DNA from: Ciborinia camelliae
Lineage: Eukaryota; Ascomycota; Leotiomycetes; Helotiales; Sclerotiniaceae
Assembly (NCBI GenBank): GCA_025890175.1
Contig: JANPYM010000003.1
Span: 678,405 to 742,404, forward strand
Length of the DNA stretch: 64,000 nucleotides
Reading direction: 5' to 3'
The position numbers and the translations under genes were made by a program. Position 1 is the stretch's first letter; each line of letters starts with the position of its first letter. The notes beneath the pieces were generated by a model. It made no database searches. It was not told the DNA's origin and saw nothing but the letters and a program-made list of their open reading frames with translations. Shown piece by piece: positions 11,921 through 23,805 of this stretch.

Positions 11921-14238
11921 CTAATATTCCCGATATGGTGATGGTGGTGGTTGTGGCAGCCTTTTGCCATCCAAAAATTGTCTCGGCGGTCTCTCATAAT
12001 ATGGATCGGGTTCTTGTCTTCTTCTCCTGGCTTCATATTCCATCCTCTCTTCTTCGCTCAAGCTAAATGCTTTCTTGATCCATCCAAATGCACTCCTCTT
12101 CTTCTTGACTTTCTTTCCATCTTCCATCGTGACCGTGGAGATGTCGCTCATGACGCTCATTCCCATGCGGCTCGGTGCCATTGACCTTCCCAATGAGCTT
12201 GGTACGTGCTCATGATGATGATTCATTGGTGCTGCAGTCCAGGGTCTTTGCAATGGTGAATGCGGGGATGCGTTGACGGGACGAAAGAATTGTTTTTCAG
12301 AGTGAGGGGAAGGGATGAAATCCCTTGTTAAGGCGGGCAGGGTAATATCACGTTCATGACTTTCTAAAATCGGTGCGGAGGTTGCCGAAGAAGGTGGTTG
12401 AACGGATGGTGAAGGGAAAACATCCAGTAATGAACGCATCGCAACGGGAGGATCCGATTCGGAACAATATGCTGAATCGATACCACGAGATGGAGGTGTA
12501 TTCATCGCTAGCTCAGGGCGACGGGGAATACTTAAAGGACCTGATCCCATACGCTCTCCGTAATTTGGTTCTTCCTCTTTAAGATCTGCGCTTCTTTCAT
12601 CTCTATTTCGCCGCTCCTCTCTGTTTGGCTCTCTACTACGCTCTTCTCTGTAACGCTCGTCCCCAAGGTGATCTGGATCGGTTTCTTTTCGCTTCAGAGA
12701 AAAGCGCTTGCGAATCGATGTTCTCTTGCCTACTGGGGCCGGTTGGAGGAAAGAATTTTGGGGGGCTTCTTTTATTGGAGAAGATTCTGGTGAAGTTCTG
12801 GGTGAAGAATCGGGTGAGGAGTTTTGTGAAGGTTTTGGAGATGGAAATGGGGAGTAGGTAGCCGGTTGGAGCAACGAGGAATGAGTTGTTGGAGCCAAAA
12901 TCGAGGAGTTAATTGTTGGAGCGAGGCCCGGGGAATAAGTCGTCGGAGCGAGAGTTGGAGAATATGTCGTCGGAAGAAGCATCGGTGAATACGTGATAGG
13001 TTGGAGAGTATACAATGGTTCAGTCTCAACTTCACTCGGAGATTCTGGCTCTGATTCTGACCCTGAGTCTGGCTCGGGTGTTCGTTCTCGGTCCGGCACT
13101 AAGGCAATTGATGGCAGTGGAGCCGCAATTGCTGGGGTAATAGGGTTTGGATCGCCAGGAAGTTCTTTTACCATGGATGCTGGAAGGTTGCGAGATACAG
13201 GGGAAGCTTGAGCTTGCACTGGGGACGAACTACTGAACTACTCATCGTTAACCAAGAATAATATGATTGATCTTGTGAGCTTACCCTCGAATCCTGACTT
13301 ATCCGACCAGCTCTCCGATCCATCTCTGCCACAATACTTCCCAATTGGCCAAGGGCCACTCCCAGATGATTACCCTTGGTTTGTAATGAGACGTAAGCTT
13401 GATGCCAACCTTCCACATTTCCACACATTGCATCAAAAACCCTCTCCATGTGAGGTTGTTGTTGTCGCCAGATCGCATTATCCTTCTGCTCCGCCAAGTA
13501 TATTGTGAATTCCTTACAAGCATCCATTCCTTGTTGTGCATCGAGAAGACTGTCCTTCATAGCAGCCGCGGTACGTGTAATAACATGCTCAATCCGTTCG
13601 TTGCCACTGACGATTTGTGCTCTAAAAGCTTCGTCTTCCAACATAGCATCGAAGATGGCGATATTCTGCAATGGAAGTTTCAAATGCTTTAATCTCTCCT
13701 CGATATCAGTCTGTGCCAGGTCGAAATCCTCCAGCGTCATCTCTAAAAACCCATCTACCTCATTCACATGTCCTTGTAATATTGACATGACCTGCTCTTC
13801 ATCCTTTGCGATTCCATTGAGCAATAGATAAATCCCAAAGGATATCTGTGCCATCAACTTCCACAATTCGTGATGTTTTTGACCTGGTTTCCTCTGCCAT
13901 CGTAAAGAATGTGTATCTTCGGTAACATCTTGTTCGATTAAGATCTTTCGTCGGGTTGCTGCGTCTTCGAGTTTGGGTTCTGTTCGAGTTGTGTCGCTAG
14001 CCTCTTCCATCGATTCTGCAAAGGCACCTTGCATGGAAATTATTGGATGCTTGGGTGCCATGGCATTTTTGGCGACTTCTTTAACTCTCTTGACCTCTTT
14101 TACTTTGTGCACTTCCTTCATCGTATCGTTATCTAACCTCGTATCGTCTGTTCGCACCTCGAAAAGTGAATCATCATCAGGTTCGAGAATAATCGGAAAG
14201 CCGACTTCTCGATCAGAAGAGGAGTCGTAAAAGGCCAT
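11921..14238 (-). CDS. conserved fungal protein of unknown function, 756 aa
   Basis: Two exons, 13285-14238 and 11921-13237, are joined by a 47-nt GTAAGC..TAG intron with a GTTAAC branch site. The frame runs through with no stop. I do not recognise a named family. Residues 1-120 are acidic, then charged (KVKEVKRVKEV). Residues about 130-310 are predominantly helical and hydrophobic-patterned, with no clear membrane span. Residues about 325-690 are low-complexity: a tandem series of TYSP.LAPTTYSP-like motifs, Pro/Ser-rich segments and an Arg/Glu-rich stretch of RYREERSREPNREERR type. The C-terminus returns to an ordered-looking basic block, KKKRSAFGWIKKAFSLSEEE (about 696-715), then a Pro-rich end. 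This looks like a scaffold or adaptor, but that is inference. Confidence 0.8.
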
Positions 14239-16194
14239 GGTGTCAGTACTTGCCTACTTAGACTTATGCAAGAGTTGACAGTGAGTGCTACATGGATTGA
14301 TTGAACTGTAGCGTATCTTAGCTGCATATGAATATTGACCGGACTCTTGGTATTGCGGATGAGGTAATATACTTTTGATGCAGTGCGCACCACTGGTTGG
14401 TGTACAACAGTGCTTCTAGAGGTCCAGGGCTCGGGATATACGAGAGATGAAAGTTTCCGGAGCGCCCAAGACAGGGAAGATAGGATAGGGACGGTAAATA
14501 TTCACTTGTGCCAATCCAACTCGGTCGTGTTCTAGAATTTCTAGTCTACCCTCCCCTTCAAAAGGTAGAGGGGGTCTAGATCTCCTTGGTGCAGTAGCGT
14601 CAGGAACGGGTGGGAATTGGAAGGTTGTCGAACGAGGCTTTTCGAGGGAAGATGAGTAGATTTTAGTTTGAATTCGGGTTGATCCTTTTCATTATTGATT
14701 TTTAAGTCAAGGGGTACCATGCGGGGGGATGAGATTGACTTTTGATTGCGGAACTTTTCGTTTCAAATTTTGATGTGGCGAATTTTAAAAAGATGAGGAA
14801 TACCGGTAGAGGAGAAGGAAGAAGCAAGGAATGTAAAATTTGAGGACTTGGTGAAAGACGTTGAACTTAAGACGTTGAACTTGTAACTTGTTGTTGGACC
14901 TGGTACCGGTATCATACAGAGCGGGACAAGAAGAGGCTGATGGATGATGGATGGTGGGTGGTGGGTGGTGTATCGTGGATGGTGGGTTGGTTGGAAAAAG
15001 GAAAGGGATCGTAGGTAGAGGAGAGGAGAGTAAGGGGAAAAGAGAGCTTGGAACCCTTGGTGAATATTGATATTTGTGTGTAATATATATGTATATATGT
15101 ATGTATGTATAATATGTACTAGGTAGGTAGGTAAGAGGTAAGAATAAGTATATCTTGGAGGGGAGGGGGGAAGGGGAGGAGAGGAGAGGAGAGGAAGAGA
15201 GGAAATGGGAGACTGGTCGATAGATCTGGTACCTACGTATTATATTTGTATTTATGACCTACACACTATACTACACTACACAGTACACTATAGATACAGT
15301 CTACCAACTACACTACCCAACATTCCAAACCTTTCCCATTCTCTTTATGGAATAAACCATGGAAGGAGATCTTAAGTAACTAGGTAGGTAGCTAATACTA
15401 GTAGGAATCTATCTAGGTACCTAGGACATTGAAAAACCGTTTGAATGCGGGATACACCAAAAATTAACTTTCTCGATAGGGGAATAATAATATCAAAAAT
15501 CAATAGAATGATTAATGATCTTCCTTAGGGGAGAAAATCATCTTCCATGCTTACAGCCTAACCTAACCTACCAGTTATTAGTGTGGTTTTGACTCGTATG
15601 ATTCAAATCACTCAATGCTCATTGCTTTCCCCTGTGTTAACCACTTGGCATTATTTGCTCATAAATCTATTCATTCTTTTTTACTATCTAGGTGCTTATT
15701 ATCTAGATAGGTAATTTACTATATACTATAGATGATAATATCTATATAGGTACTTACCCAATATCTTACATATACTCCAAAAAAAATCATATAATAATCT
15801 AGGTAGGTCAGACTTAAGTCTATGCAATCTGTCTACGGACAGAATCCAGATTCCACACTTTATTTACTACATACAATACATAAATACTAACCTTGGAAAT
15901 TTTAAGTTCTAACCTACAGGACCTACTTAGCTAACCGAACGAAGCACATATCATATCCCATATTAATTGATCGGGTCTCGGCTCGAATGTACTTACTCAC
16001 TACAGAGTACTCATGCATATCCATCTACCTACCTACCTGTCTGATTTGTCTAGACTCTCTCTCTCTCTCTCGAAATTGAATCATAATATCATCGCCCCAT
16101 CAATCTCATCTTATCCTATCCTATCCTATCCCATCCCATCTCCCATCAAATAAGTAAGTTTCCTACCCTCTAGACTCTAGACTATACACCTACC
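14239..16194. other. intergenic, microsatellite-rich
   Basis: No gene seen. Upstream sequence of the 756-aa gene is followed by G/A-rich repeats (GGATGGTGGGT at about 14940-14990, GGGGAGGAGAGGA at about 15160-15205) and many GGTAGGTA/CCTAGGTA motifs. TATC-type and TCTCTC runs occur at about 16050-16140. Confidence 0.5.
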
Positions 16195-16940
16195 TACCTT
16201 AGCGGAGGTACCAGGTGTTGAGAAACCGTTAATATACTATACCTATTATAAAAAGCTATATTTGAAAACTATAAATTGTGATTTCAAAAATAAACCATAT
16301 ATATAAAGATAAATAATCTATAAATATAAATTGTATATAAATATAAATAATATTTAATTATAAATTATATTTTAACAAAAAAGCCGTATTTAAACCGAAA
16401 TACCGTTTTTGAAAATAAATCGTTTAACAAAAAAGCCGTATTTAAACCGAAATATCATTTTTGAATTAAAACATCGTTTTTAAATTAAAATACCATTTTT
16501 GAATTAAAACACCGTTTTTGAAAATAAATCGTTTTTGAAACTATTTTAACTATATAATTTTATTTATTTCTAATTAATCAAAACAAAACATATCCTTTAT
16601 AGTGTAATGGTAATGCGTTTGATTTGAATTTCAAAGTTGAAAAAAAAATTGAAATAGAAAATATGAAATATCTTAATTGATTGATATTTCTTTTTATTTT
16701 TTTTTAAATCAAAAATATTTAAAAACAATTTTTATTTTCAAAAACGCTTTATATTTTCAAAAACGCTTTATTTTCAAAAACGTTTTATTTTCAAAAACGC
16801 TTTATTTTCAAAAACGCTTTATTTTCAAAAACACTTTATTTTTAAATATAATACGAATACTCCACCAACTAAGATATAGTTTCTGAACCTAATCACAATG
16901 AAATCACTGTTTTTAAACCCCTAGTACCTCCGCTAAGGTA
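16195..16940. mobile_element. TIR element, 746 bp, non-autonomous
   Basis: The first 17 bases, TACCTTAGCGGAGGTAC (16195-16211), are the exact reverse complement of the last 17 (16924-16940). Weaker similarity continues inward for roughly 20 more bases. TA at both ends could be a duplicated TA target. The interior is AT-rich and repetitive: two copies of an AAAAAGCCGTATTTAAACCGAAAT unit lie on the left, and about six copies of a 17-bp CGCTTTATTTTCAAAAA unit lie on the right (about 16740-16835). The right-hand units are largely inverse copies of left-hand CGTTTTTGAAAATAAA sequence, so the whole element can fold back. No transposase is encoded, and the family is unrecognised. Confidence 0.75.
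16593..16640 (+). other. tRNA-like relic (D-arm resembles tRNA-Gln/Glu)
   Basis: TATAGTGTAATGGT (16598-16611) matches the 5' stem end and D-arm (box A) of fungal tRNA-Gln/Glu genes. It is followed at the right distance by a self-complementary GTTTGA..TTTGAAT..TTCAAA segment that could be an anticodon arm with TTG in the loop. No intact T-arm (GGTTCGAATCC) follows, only A-rich sequence with TTGAAAT. I call it a decayed or tRNA-derived fragment inside the TIR element, not a functional gene. Confidence 0.3.
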
Positions 16941-19349
16941 CCTAGTATCCATAGTCCGTCCACCACGCGGAAATCTGCACCGCACCTTAACCACAAACCA
17001 CCCACAAATCACAACAGAACAGGAGGTCCAACATATCCATATCCATCCATACATTTAACTTCAACCCCACTTATTAAGTAGAGCCAAAAATCGATCGAGA
17101 AGAGCGTTAATTAAGTAAAGCTCCCGAGGTCATTCACGAATCAACCAACATCTTTATAGAGTAAAGTAAAAAAATCACCGTATTATTACCTAGGTATTAA
17201 TATATCATGCTCAATTCTGCATTGACATCTACCATACCATACCATACCTACTTCGTAGTCGGTCTATTGAAATTGAGATGATATCACTTTACTTACTGAT
17301 TGGGAATAGAATAGACTAGAATAGATTATACCTAAGGTAGGTAATATTGGATTTTTTTGGGAAGAGAAAAGAAAGAGAGGAAATGCTTATAGTTAGTGAC
17401 CTATGGATACCTATAGGTAGGTAGGTATGTGATGTGACATCGTTCCTCTCTCTTATTCTTTCCATGTTTCCCTAAAGGAAGAAAGGAAGGAAGGAAGGAA
17501 GGTTGTTTACGGAATACCTATTTAAGCTAGGTATGTATTTAGGACCTAGGTATGTGATTTGCGATTTGGTACGTAGGTATTCTTATAGGATGTTTTAGTA
17601 TGTATGTACTTACTACCTAGGTAGGTATGTAGGTCGTCGAATTGTGGAGAGGAAGGATAGGTAGGTATGGAGAGAGTATCTTTTTTATATATCTAGCCTT
17701 GCTCCGTATTATATTGTATTGTACTTCAAGACCTCGAATCAAGAGTCAAAACATTCCAAGGTTATTCATCATTCACGAATCAGGAGAAATGAATATCATC
17801 CATCTATTCGATAATTTCCATTTACCTACTTGGGTATCTTTGGCTTAACATCATCAGGTACTAAAATATACAAAGCTTAAAGAATCAATATTGATAAATA
17901 TATTATACCCAGGTACCATCCACCTACCTAGAAATCCATACCTCCTTTTCTCATCTTCCAAAGTTCCAATTATCTACCATTCATATTATCTATATCTAGT
18001 TTGAGATTCTATCTGCACTCTTTATATCTAGGTCTAACCAAATAAATAAATACTCTTGATCGTCCCTAAGTCCAGAGTCCAGAGTCTAGAGTCCAGATAT
18101 CTTTCTACCTAGGTATCTATCATTATCACTCGACTTCCATAAGATATGGATTCTTGCTGACCACTTTCCGTACTCCTCACCTAGGTAGATAGGTATTTAT
18201 AGACCATAGATAGGTAGGGACCTAGCTGGAGGTACCTACCTACCTAACCTAGAATCTTAAACGATGCATAAACATTAACTTAAATAAATATAAATCTATA
18301 TTTCCAACCATATATCACATCACTCCAGCCCGCGGCTTCAGTGATTCATATAAAATTATCTGTATCAACTTTATAGCGAGATGATACTATGGTTTAAAGA
18401 CAGATTCAGATTATATATATATATATAGGTAGTAAGACGTTACAAACGTAAAGGATCGATAGGTAGGTATATAGTAATAAGTAAGTAGTCCGGGGGTCTG
18501 GGTCCCCAACTTGGAATTGAAATGAATGGTCTGTGGATGTCTGTGTGCAAGTATATAGGTACCTACCTAGGTATCTATATAGGTATACATAGATATTATA
18601 TAGATAGATAGATAGATAGATAGATAAGTTCAATCCTTTTTATTTCTCATATCTTCTTATCTCATCTCTTCAATCTATAGTACATCTTCAACCTTTAACC
18701 TCGATATTATTTAATATACAAACAACATGAATTGGATCAATCCACTGGCACATCTCCACTCTTCACGGCATTGAATATGGTACCTACCTATTTCATCTCG
18801 TTACCAATTCACTATATACTGTATACAATCGACCAGGATTGAGACGGACCAATCTCATCAATTAACTTCTGGATAACCGGGATCTGAGAAACAAAACCCA
18901 TATTCAATTCATAAACATATTTCGTGTCGGTTTCAACTTTTCGTCTGGAAGCTCCAGCGGCGGATTTCCTTTTTTTCTTTTCTCGATCAAGATTGATTCA
19001 GGAGAGGAATACTGTTTACGGATTGTGTTGTGTTGTGTTTCATTTTCAATTTGCATATTTATATACCCACATATACATCTTGCAAACATAACCTTACACT
19101 TGGATTCAGTATTGTGAGTTGTGATCTGTTCCGATTAATCGATAGAGCCTGGACTCTGGAGGGAGAAGTTATTGCTTGAGTGATTTATCTACGAACATTA
19201 TTATTTTGATTTTTATCCTTACGATATTGGTTGATTACACAGCCAGCCGTGCAGAGCCAAGATTACTACGTATTCGGGTGCATTATCACAATTCACCAAT
19301 CAACAATCAACTCACCAATCTATTCACCAATCAATTCCATTCACCAATC
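16941..19349. other. intergenic, TAGG/CCTA repeat-rich
   Basis: AT-rich DNA with many TAGGTAGGTA and ACCTAGGTA motifs, a GGAAGGAAGG run at about 17475-17505, an AGAGTCCAGAGTC array at about 18070-18097, and GATAGATAGATA at about 18600-18625. The segment just before 19350, with AATCACCAATC direct repeats at about 19290-19350, is the likely promoter and leader of the next gene. No gene seen. Confidence 0.5.
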
Positions 19350-20364
19350 ATGTCAGACAATAAACTTCGAGCTTTCAAATTCGGGAATGACATCTGGGAT
19401 CCAAGTCATCGATTCGAGACTTCGTGGTTATTATCCCCATGGGCTCTCTTTGCTGTGAGAGCTACTATTGTAAGTATTCATTCTTTCCTCGTCGTCATGA
19501 TGAATTCTACCAAGAAGGAAAGAAGACCAATTGGCTCATGCGGTGATGATTGTCTAGTCCTTCTATGCCTTTTTCGTACTCCTCTTTGGCATCTTTTGGG
19601 AGATTGCTAGAGAAGAAAATGGAGCGGCTAATGCGAGACTTGAGTTCTCGTATTTTACTAGTAAGATACCTACCTACCCCTCTCTACCCCTCACCACCAC
19701 TCTCCACTCTCATCCAGAGGCTCTAGGTTACTAACACCACTATCTAGTCCTCTGCTACTGGGGCATATCCTTCTACTTTGCCTTCGCCGCCCTTCACACA
19801 TTTTCCTACGCGCTCCGCGGTGGAACCCCCCTCCTGAACAAATTCCCACGCCCCCTCCAAGCCCTGCACTCCCTCTACTACAGCAGCATCATCTGCTACC
19901 CGATCCTCGTCACGCTGGTCTACTGGGGCGTCATCTTCCGGACCAAAGTCCCCACAGGCTGGTTTCCGCTCCGCTTCGACGCCTGGTCCAACATCTCCGA
20001 ACACGGCCTCAACTCCGCCTTCGCCCTCTTCGAAATCTTCCTCACGCGTGCCAATCCCCCGCCATCCATCCATCTCGTCTTCCTCCTCGTCATCCTCGCC
20101 GCGTATCTGAGCTTGGCCTATATCACTTATGCGACCAAACACGTATATGTGTATTCATTCCTCGATCCGAGTGTGAAACATGGCATGGTGGCTGGATATG
20201 TATTTGGGATCGCGGTGGGCATATGCATTATTTTTGGCGTGGTCAAGGGATTGGTGCATTTGAGGAAATGGGCCACGGAGACGAAGATGGGCCGGATGGG
20301 GAAATTTCATCCGCGCGATGGGTCGGCGGAGGTGGAGTTGCATAGTTATGAGACGAAGGTTTAG
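19350..20364 (+). CDS. FAR-17a/AIG1-like multi-pass membrane protein
   Basis: Three exons (19350-19469, 19558-19660, 19748-20364) give a 279-residue protein. Phases are 0 and 1 and each junction restores frame. The sequence has about six hydrophobic segments. The stretch LYYSSIICYPILVTLVYWG followed by SNISEHGLNSAFALFEIFL is characteristic of the FAR-17a/AIG1-like family (androgen-induced gene 1 type). Some animal members are threonine-dependent hydrolases of fatty acid esters of hydroxy fatty acids. The role of the fungal members is not established, and an ER or other internal membrane location is inferred. The third exon is markedly C-rich at third codon positions, unlike the surrounding AT-rich intergenic DNA, which supports it as coding. 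The tail is basic, then ends with acidic residues. Confidence 0.88.
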
Positions 20365-20479
20365 GGTTGGGGTGAAAGAAGTGCTCTTTACCCAAGAATA
20401 GAAAGGAAAGAAAAGAGAAGAGAACAGAGTGGTTATCGGATGCTCGATCGAGATTTGCATCTTCGATCGTCATGTATGC

Positions 20480-20510
<31 letters not shown>

Positions 20511-21477
20511 GGTCTTATGATGACGAACGATATTGGAATGGATTGGAATGGAATGCGATGGATGCATGGATGCATGTTATTAACGCGATGCATGCATACA
20601 TGTTTATATACCTAAATAAGTAATGAAGGAAAACAAATGAACATGAGGCGTTTGGAAGGACAGATACATACATACATACATACATACATACATGCATACA
20701 TACATAAACCTGAGTTAGAGAGTTGATACCTATACCTATAAGTACCTAGGTAGGTACCTACTAGGTACTCATATCCCTATGTACCTACCTATCTAGATAG
20801 GTAGATATCTAATATTATATTGTATTTATCACATTAAATCCATCCATTTATTTATTCATTCATTTATTATAAGTACCTATAAGTAAATACCTTAGGATAA
20901 GTAGGTATAAGTAGATATAAATATTCCATCTTTCTTTCTTTCTTTCTCTATATAGATTATTAATGGTGAGTGAGTGAATCCCCTTCCCATCCTCTTCCCC
21001 TTCCATTTCCATCCTATTCCCAGTGCCTCTCATCCCACCTCATCCCACCTCATCCCACCTCATCCCACCTCATCCCACCTCATCCCACCTCATCCCATCC
21101 CATCATTTTCCCACCCCATCCCGCCCCATCCCATTATATTATATTACAGTATCCGAATTCCCCAACTCCTGACTCCCAACTCCCAACTCCTGGCTCCTGG
21201 CTCCTGGCTCCTGGAGATACTCAATATCTAGCCTATTACACCATCCATTCATCGCATCGCATCTTCATCGCATCTTCATCCCATCCCATCTCCTCGCTAC
21301 TGGTATCGTATGACAGAAAAAAAAAGCAAGCAAATTCAACATATAGGTAGGTAGGTATATGTAACTGAAATCCAACCCTCCATCCCCTCCTCCCCCTCTC
21401 CCCCCAAAATCGAAATCGAAATCGAAATCGAATGAATTGGAATTGGAATTGGAATTCCAACAGAGTCACTCATTCAT
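20365..21477. repeat. intergenic cluster of simple repeats
   Basis: Holds (AT)n at about 20486-20511, ATGCATGGATGCATG-type repeats at about 20555-20600, (CATA)n at about 20666-20705, TACCTAGGTA motifs at about 20740-20800, six perfect copies of the 10-mer CATCCCACCT at 21031-21090, CTGGCTCCTGG repeats at about 21190-21215 and (GAAATC)n at about 21408-21431. No gene. Confidence 0.8.
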
Positions 21478-22938
21478 TCATTCCACCTCATATTCCTCCA
21501 ACCCCTGATCATCTTCTTCATCATACGCTTCTTCTTGACCTAGCTGCGAATCACGATCCGATGAATTTCCATCTGCATCTCCATCTCCATCATGATCATG
21601 ATCCCTTCTCATTTCCTGCTCTATACTGGTAGATTCATGATGGGGAACCGGTTCCATAATCGTCACGCGATCGTTTTGGAATTCGACGCTCTTTCGCCCC
21701 TTGGGTTTTTCTTCCGCGGTGGGAGTTGAGATGATGACATCTCCACTCCAAGCTCTGCATCTCTTGACTTCCTCGCCGCATCTGAGACAGGTCCAGCCTT
21801 CTCCTTCTTCGGCTTCGAGTTTACTCGCTATACATACGAAACAATATATGCATCCGCATTCTACGGTTTCGTATGGATTTGTGATGTCGGTTTGCGCATT
21901 CCCAATCACGCCGGTGCTAGCTGCGGCCGCCATGACTCCTTCTTCCGTTGCTTGTGGCGCATTTTGATCATGGTAACAGATAGCACATGTGCGCTCGGGG
22001 AGGAAAGAAAGTTCGCCTTTCTTGGTATTGCTGGAGAGATCGTCGGGGGATGATGTATTGACGAGAGATTTCGTTCGTCTCCAAACGCGTGATAGGAACC
22101 GTCGCCAGCGAGAGATCCCCACAAGAGGAAGAACAAATAGGAGAAATTCGGTAAAGGCATGCCAGACGAGTTGGCGATTAAGGTATTCAAATGATACCTC
22201 CCGGCTGACTTGGCTCGTTGGTGGAGCCAATCGTAATCGCAGGATTCGATCGAGTAAGGTTCGATATCTACCGTTTACGAGAAAGACGAGGAAAGATGCG
22301 AAGGCGGCGGTGGAGTGGATGTTTGTTAAGAGGTCTGTAATTCGGGAGAGTCGACTAATAAGGGGCGAGGGGGTGTTGTATCCGTTGTCGGAATCGACCA
22401 AGTAACTCTCCCAACGACTCCAGGCGTATTTACCACCTACAGTAAAGAGCCCATATAAACTTTTTTGCCATTTCGATGGAGATACCAAGACGGATCCAGA
22501 TTGTCGCGCATCGGTGAATTTCAAATTCTGTAATGTAGCTCCATACGTAGCATCATGATCCCATATACTTAGTTTAAAAAGAATAGCTCGCAGAGCTAGC
22601 ATTATTTCCGCAGACCAATCATCTTGTATATGAGTACCGAAATACTTTAACCCTTCACCTACTTGCCCTTTCAGCAGCTCCAATAACTCTTCATCCAATA
22701 GCTCGGCATCGACCTGACCGACTCGAAACGAGGCACGAGTTCCTTCGCGCCCAGATATTGCATCCCATGTTGTGAGACCCGCAGTCCCTAGTCGGGAGAA
22801 AGGGAAAGGAAGGGAGGAAACGCGCTGGGAGATGGCGGTGTTGCGTCGACGGTTGAGGTGAGTTTGGGCTGCTACTTCACGAGCTTGACGACGAGCGGCA
22901 AGGCGCTGTTGTGCAAGGATAAAATCGTTGGATGTCAT
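21478..22938 (-). CDS. PEX2: peroxisomal biogenesis factor 2 (RING E3 subunit)
   Basis: This is a single-exon gene of 486 residues. The N-terminal two thirds (about 55-285) match the Pex2/Pex12 N-terminal domain, with several hydrophobic helices in the peroxisomal membrane. A C-terminal RING finger follows: C318-C321, C361/C363, C366-C369 and C384-C387 supply the zinc ligands. PEX2, with PEX10 and PEX12, forms the membrane ubiquitin ligase that ubiquitinates the import receptor PEX5 so it can be recycled. The tail after residue about 430 is an acidic, Asp/Glu-rich extension with HDHDGDGDADG, longer than in yeast PEX2. The insertion within the RING between C321 and C361 is also long. No intron is needed to keep the frame. 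Confidence 0.92.
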   Translation of the reverse strand: MTSNDFILAQQRLAARRQAREVAAQTHLNRRRNTAISQRVSSLPFPFSRLGTAGLTTWDAISGREGTRASFRVGQVDAELLDEELLELLKGQVGEGLKYFGTHIQDDWSAEIMLALRAILFKLSIWDHDATYGATLQNLKFTDARQSGSVLVSPSKWQKSLYGLFTVGGKYAWSRWESYLVDSDNGYNTPSPLISRLSRITDLLTNIHSTAAFASFLVFLVNGRYRTLLDRILRLRLAPPTSQVSREVSFEYLNRQLVWHAFTEFLLFVLPLVGISRWRRFLSRVWRRTKSLVNTSSPDDLSSNTKKGELSFLPERTCAICYHDQNAPQATEEGVMAAAASTGVIGNAQTDITNPYETVECGCIYCFVCIASKLEAEEGEGWTCLRCGEEVKRCRAWSGDVIISTPTAEEKPKGRKSVEFQNDRVTIMEPVPHHESTSIEQEMRRDHDHDGDGDADGNSSDRDSQLGQEEAYDEEDDQGLEEYEVE

Positions 22939-23460
22939 CGAGAGAGCATTGAATGGTCAGTATATTTATAGTATGGGCTCCAGGATTGTTATTCTGATGA
23001 CTTGGGAAGTGATGTGATTTGAAATGTGAAATTGTGAATATGCAAGGCTTCTGAGCTGTGTTGATTTGAATGCCGAGGTCCCTTGTCATCTTCCGACTTT
23101 CCGTTTTGGGCAAACGGCGCTAATGTTAATGTAGATTAGCGAGAGAAGCTCCTGTGGATTTCTAGAACTCTACTGGAGTACGAAATTAGTAATCACATCA
23201 CATCACGTTACTCAAAGTTCGAGAGATCCATATCCAAGGTTCCTGTTCCTATTTCTGTTTCTTCTTTTTTGTGTCCTGGAAATTGTAATCATCTTCGTTT
23301 CTGGCCGTCTGGATGTGTTCTTCCAAGCCGATATCAGCAGAATGCTGTGTCCAACACTATTTCCGGGTGAATAATTTGTATCACCCTTCTGCAGATGAGT
23401 ACGCGTACCTTCATACATACTCGCTGTGCGCCCTTTCAAGCCAAAGCATTCAGATATAGC
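22939..23460. other. intergenic, no gene seen
   Basis: This includes the promoter side of PEX2 and the 3' side of a possible small gene. I see no repeats or RNA genes. Confidence 0.4.
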
Positions 23461-23805
23461 TCATCTGTATTTTTGGCTTTTAGACGTCCTATGATATCTC
23501 ATTTGTCTTGCATTTCTTTGAAATACTGCCGGCCAGTGTCGAGGAAGTTCTCCATTCCCAAATATTCCAGTTACTTGGACGAGTGCATGATGCTGATATG
23601 TATATCTTTTACCCAGCTCACTGGCGTCAAGGATGGTTTGGGCTGCCGTTATGAGATTCCTCTGGAGCCGGATGTCCCACCGGATTGGTTTATCTGATTC
23701 CGCTAAATACCCGAGGGTACCGTCGTAATGGATGATGGGTCGATTTTTGATATCATTACAAATAACCAAAACGATTAGTAAAATGCCAAAAGGTAAGCTG
23801 ACCAT
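23461..23805 (-). CDS. possible small protein with signal-peptide-like start (uncertain)
   Basis: An open frame of 114 residues starts at an ATG in MVSLPFGILLIVLVIC, a hydrophobic segment that could be a signal peptide or anchor, and continues NDIKNRPIIHYDGTL and SDKPIRWDIRLQRNLITAA. The open frame extends upstream of this ATG without a stop to about 23930, reading EWAEFLQIECEVLHRCR, so it might instead be the 3' part of a longer gene. Another protein-like stretch ending GRQYFKEMQDK lies in a different minus frame at about 23510-23575, so an intron or frameshift may have been missed. I recognise no family. Confidence 0.25.
   Translation of the reverse strand: MVSLPFGILLIVLVICNDIKNRPIIHYDGTLGYLAESDKPIRWDIRLQRNLITAAQTILDASELGKRYTYQHHALVQVTGIFGNGELPRHWPAVFQRNARQMRYHRTSKSQKYR

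Noticed and set aside
19744..20142. 132-residue minus-strand acidic frame
   Set aside because: Antisense shadow of the C-rich third exon of the FAR-17a/AIG1-like gene.
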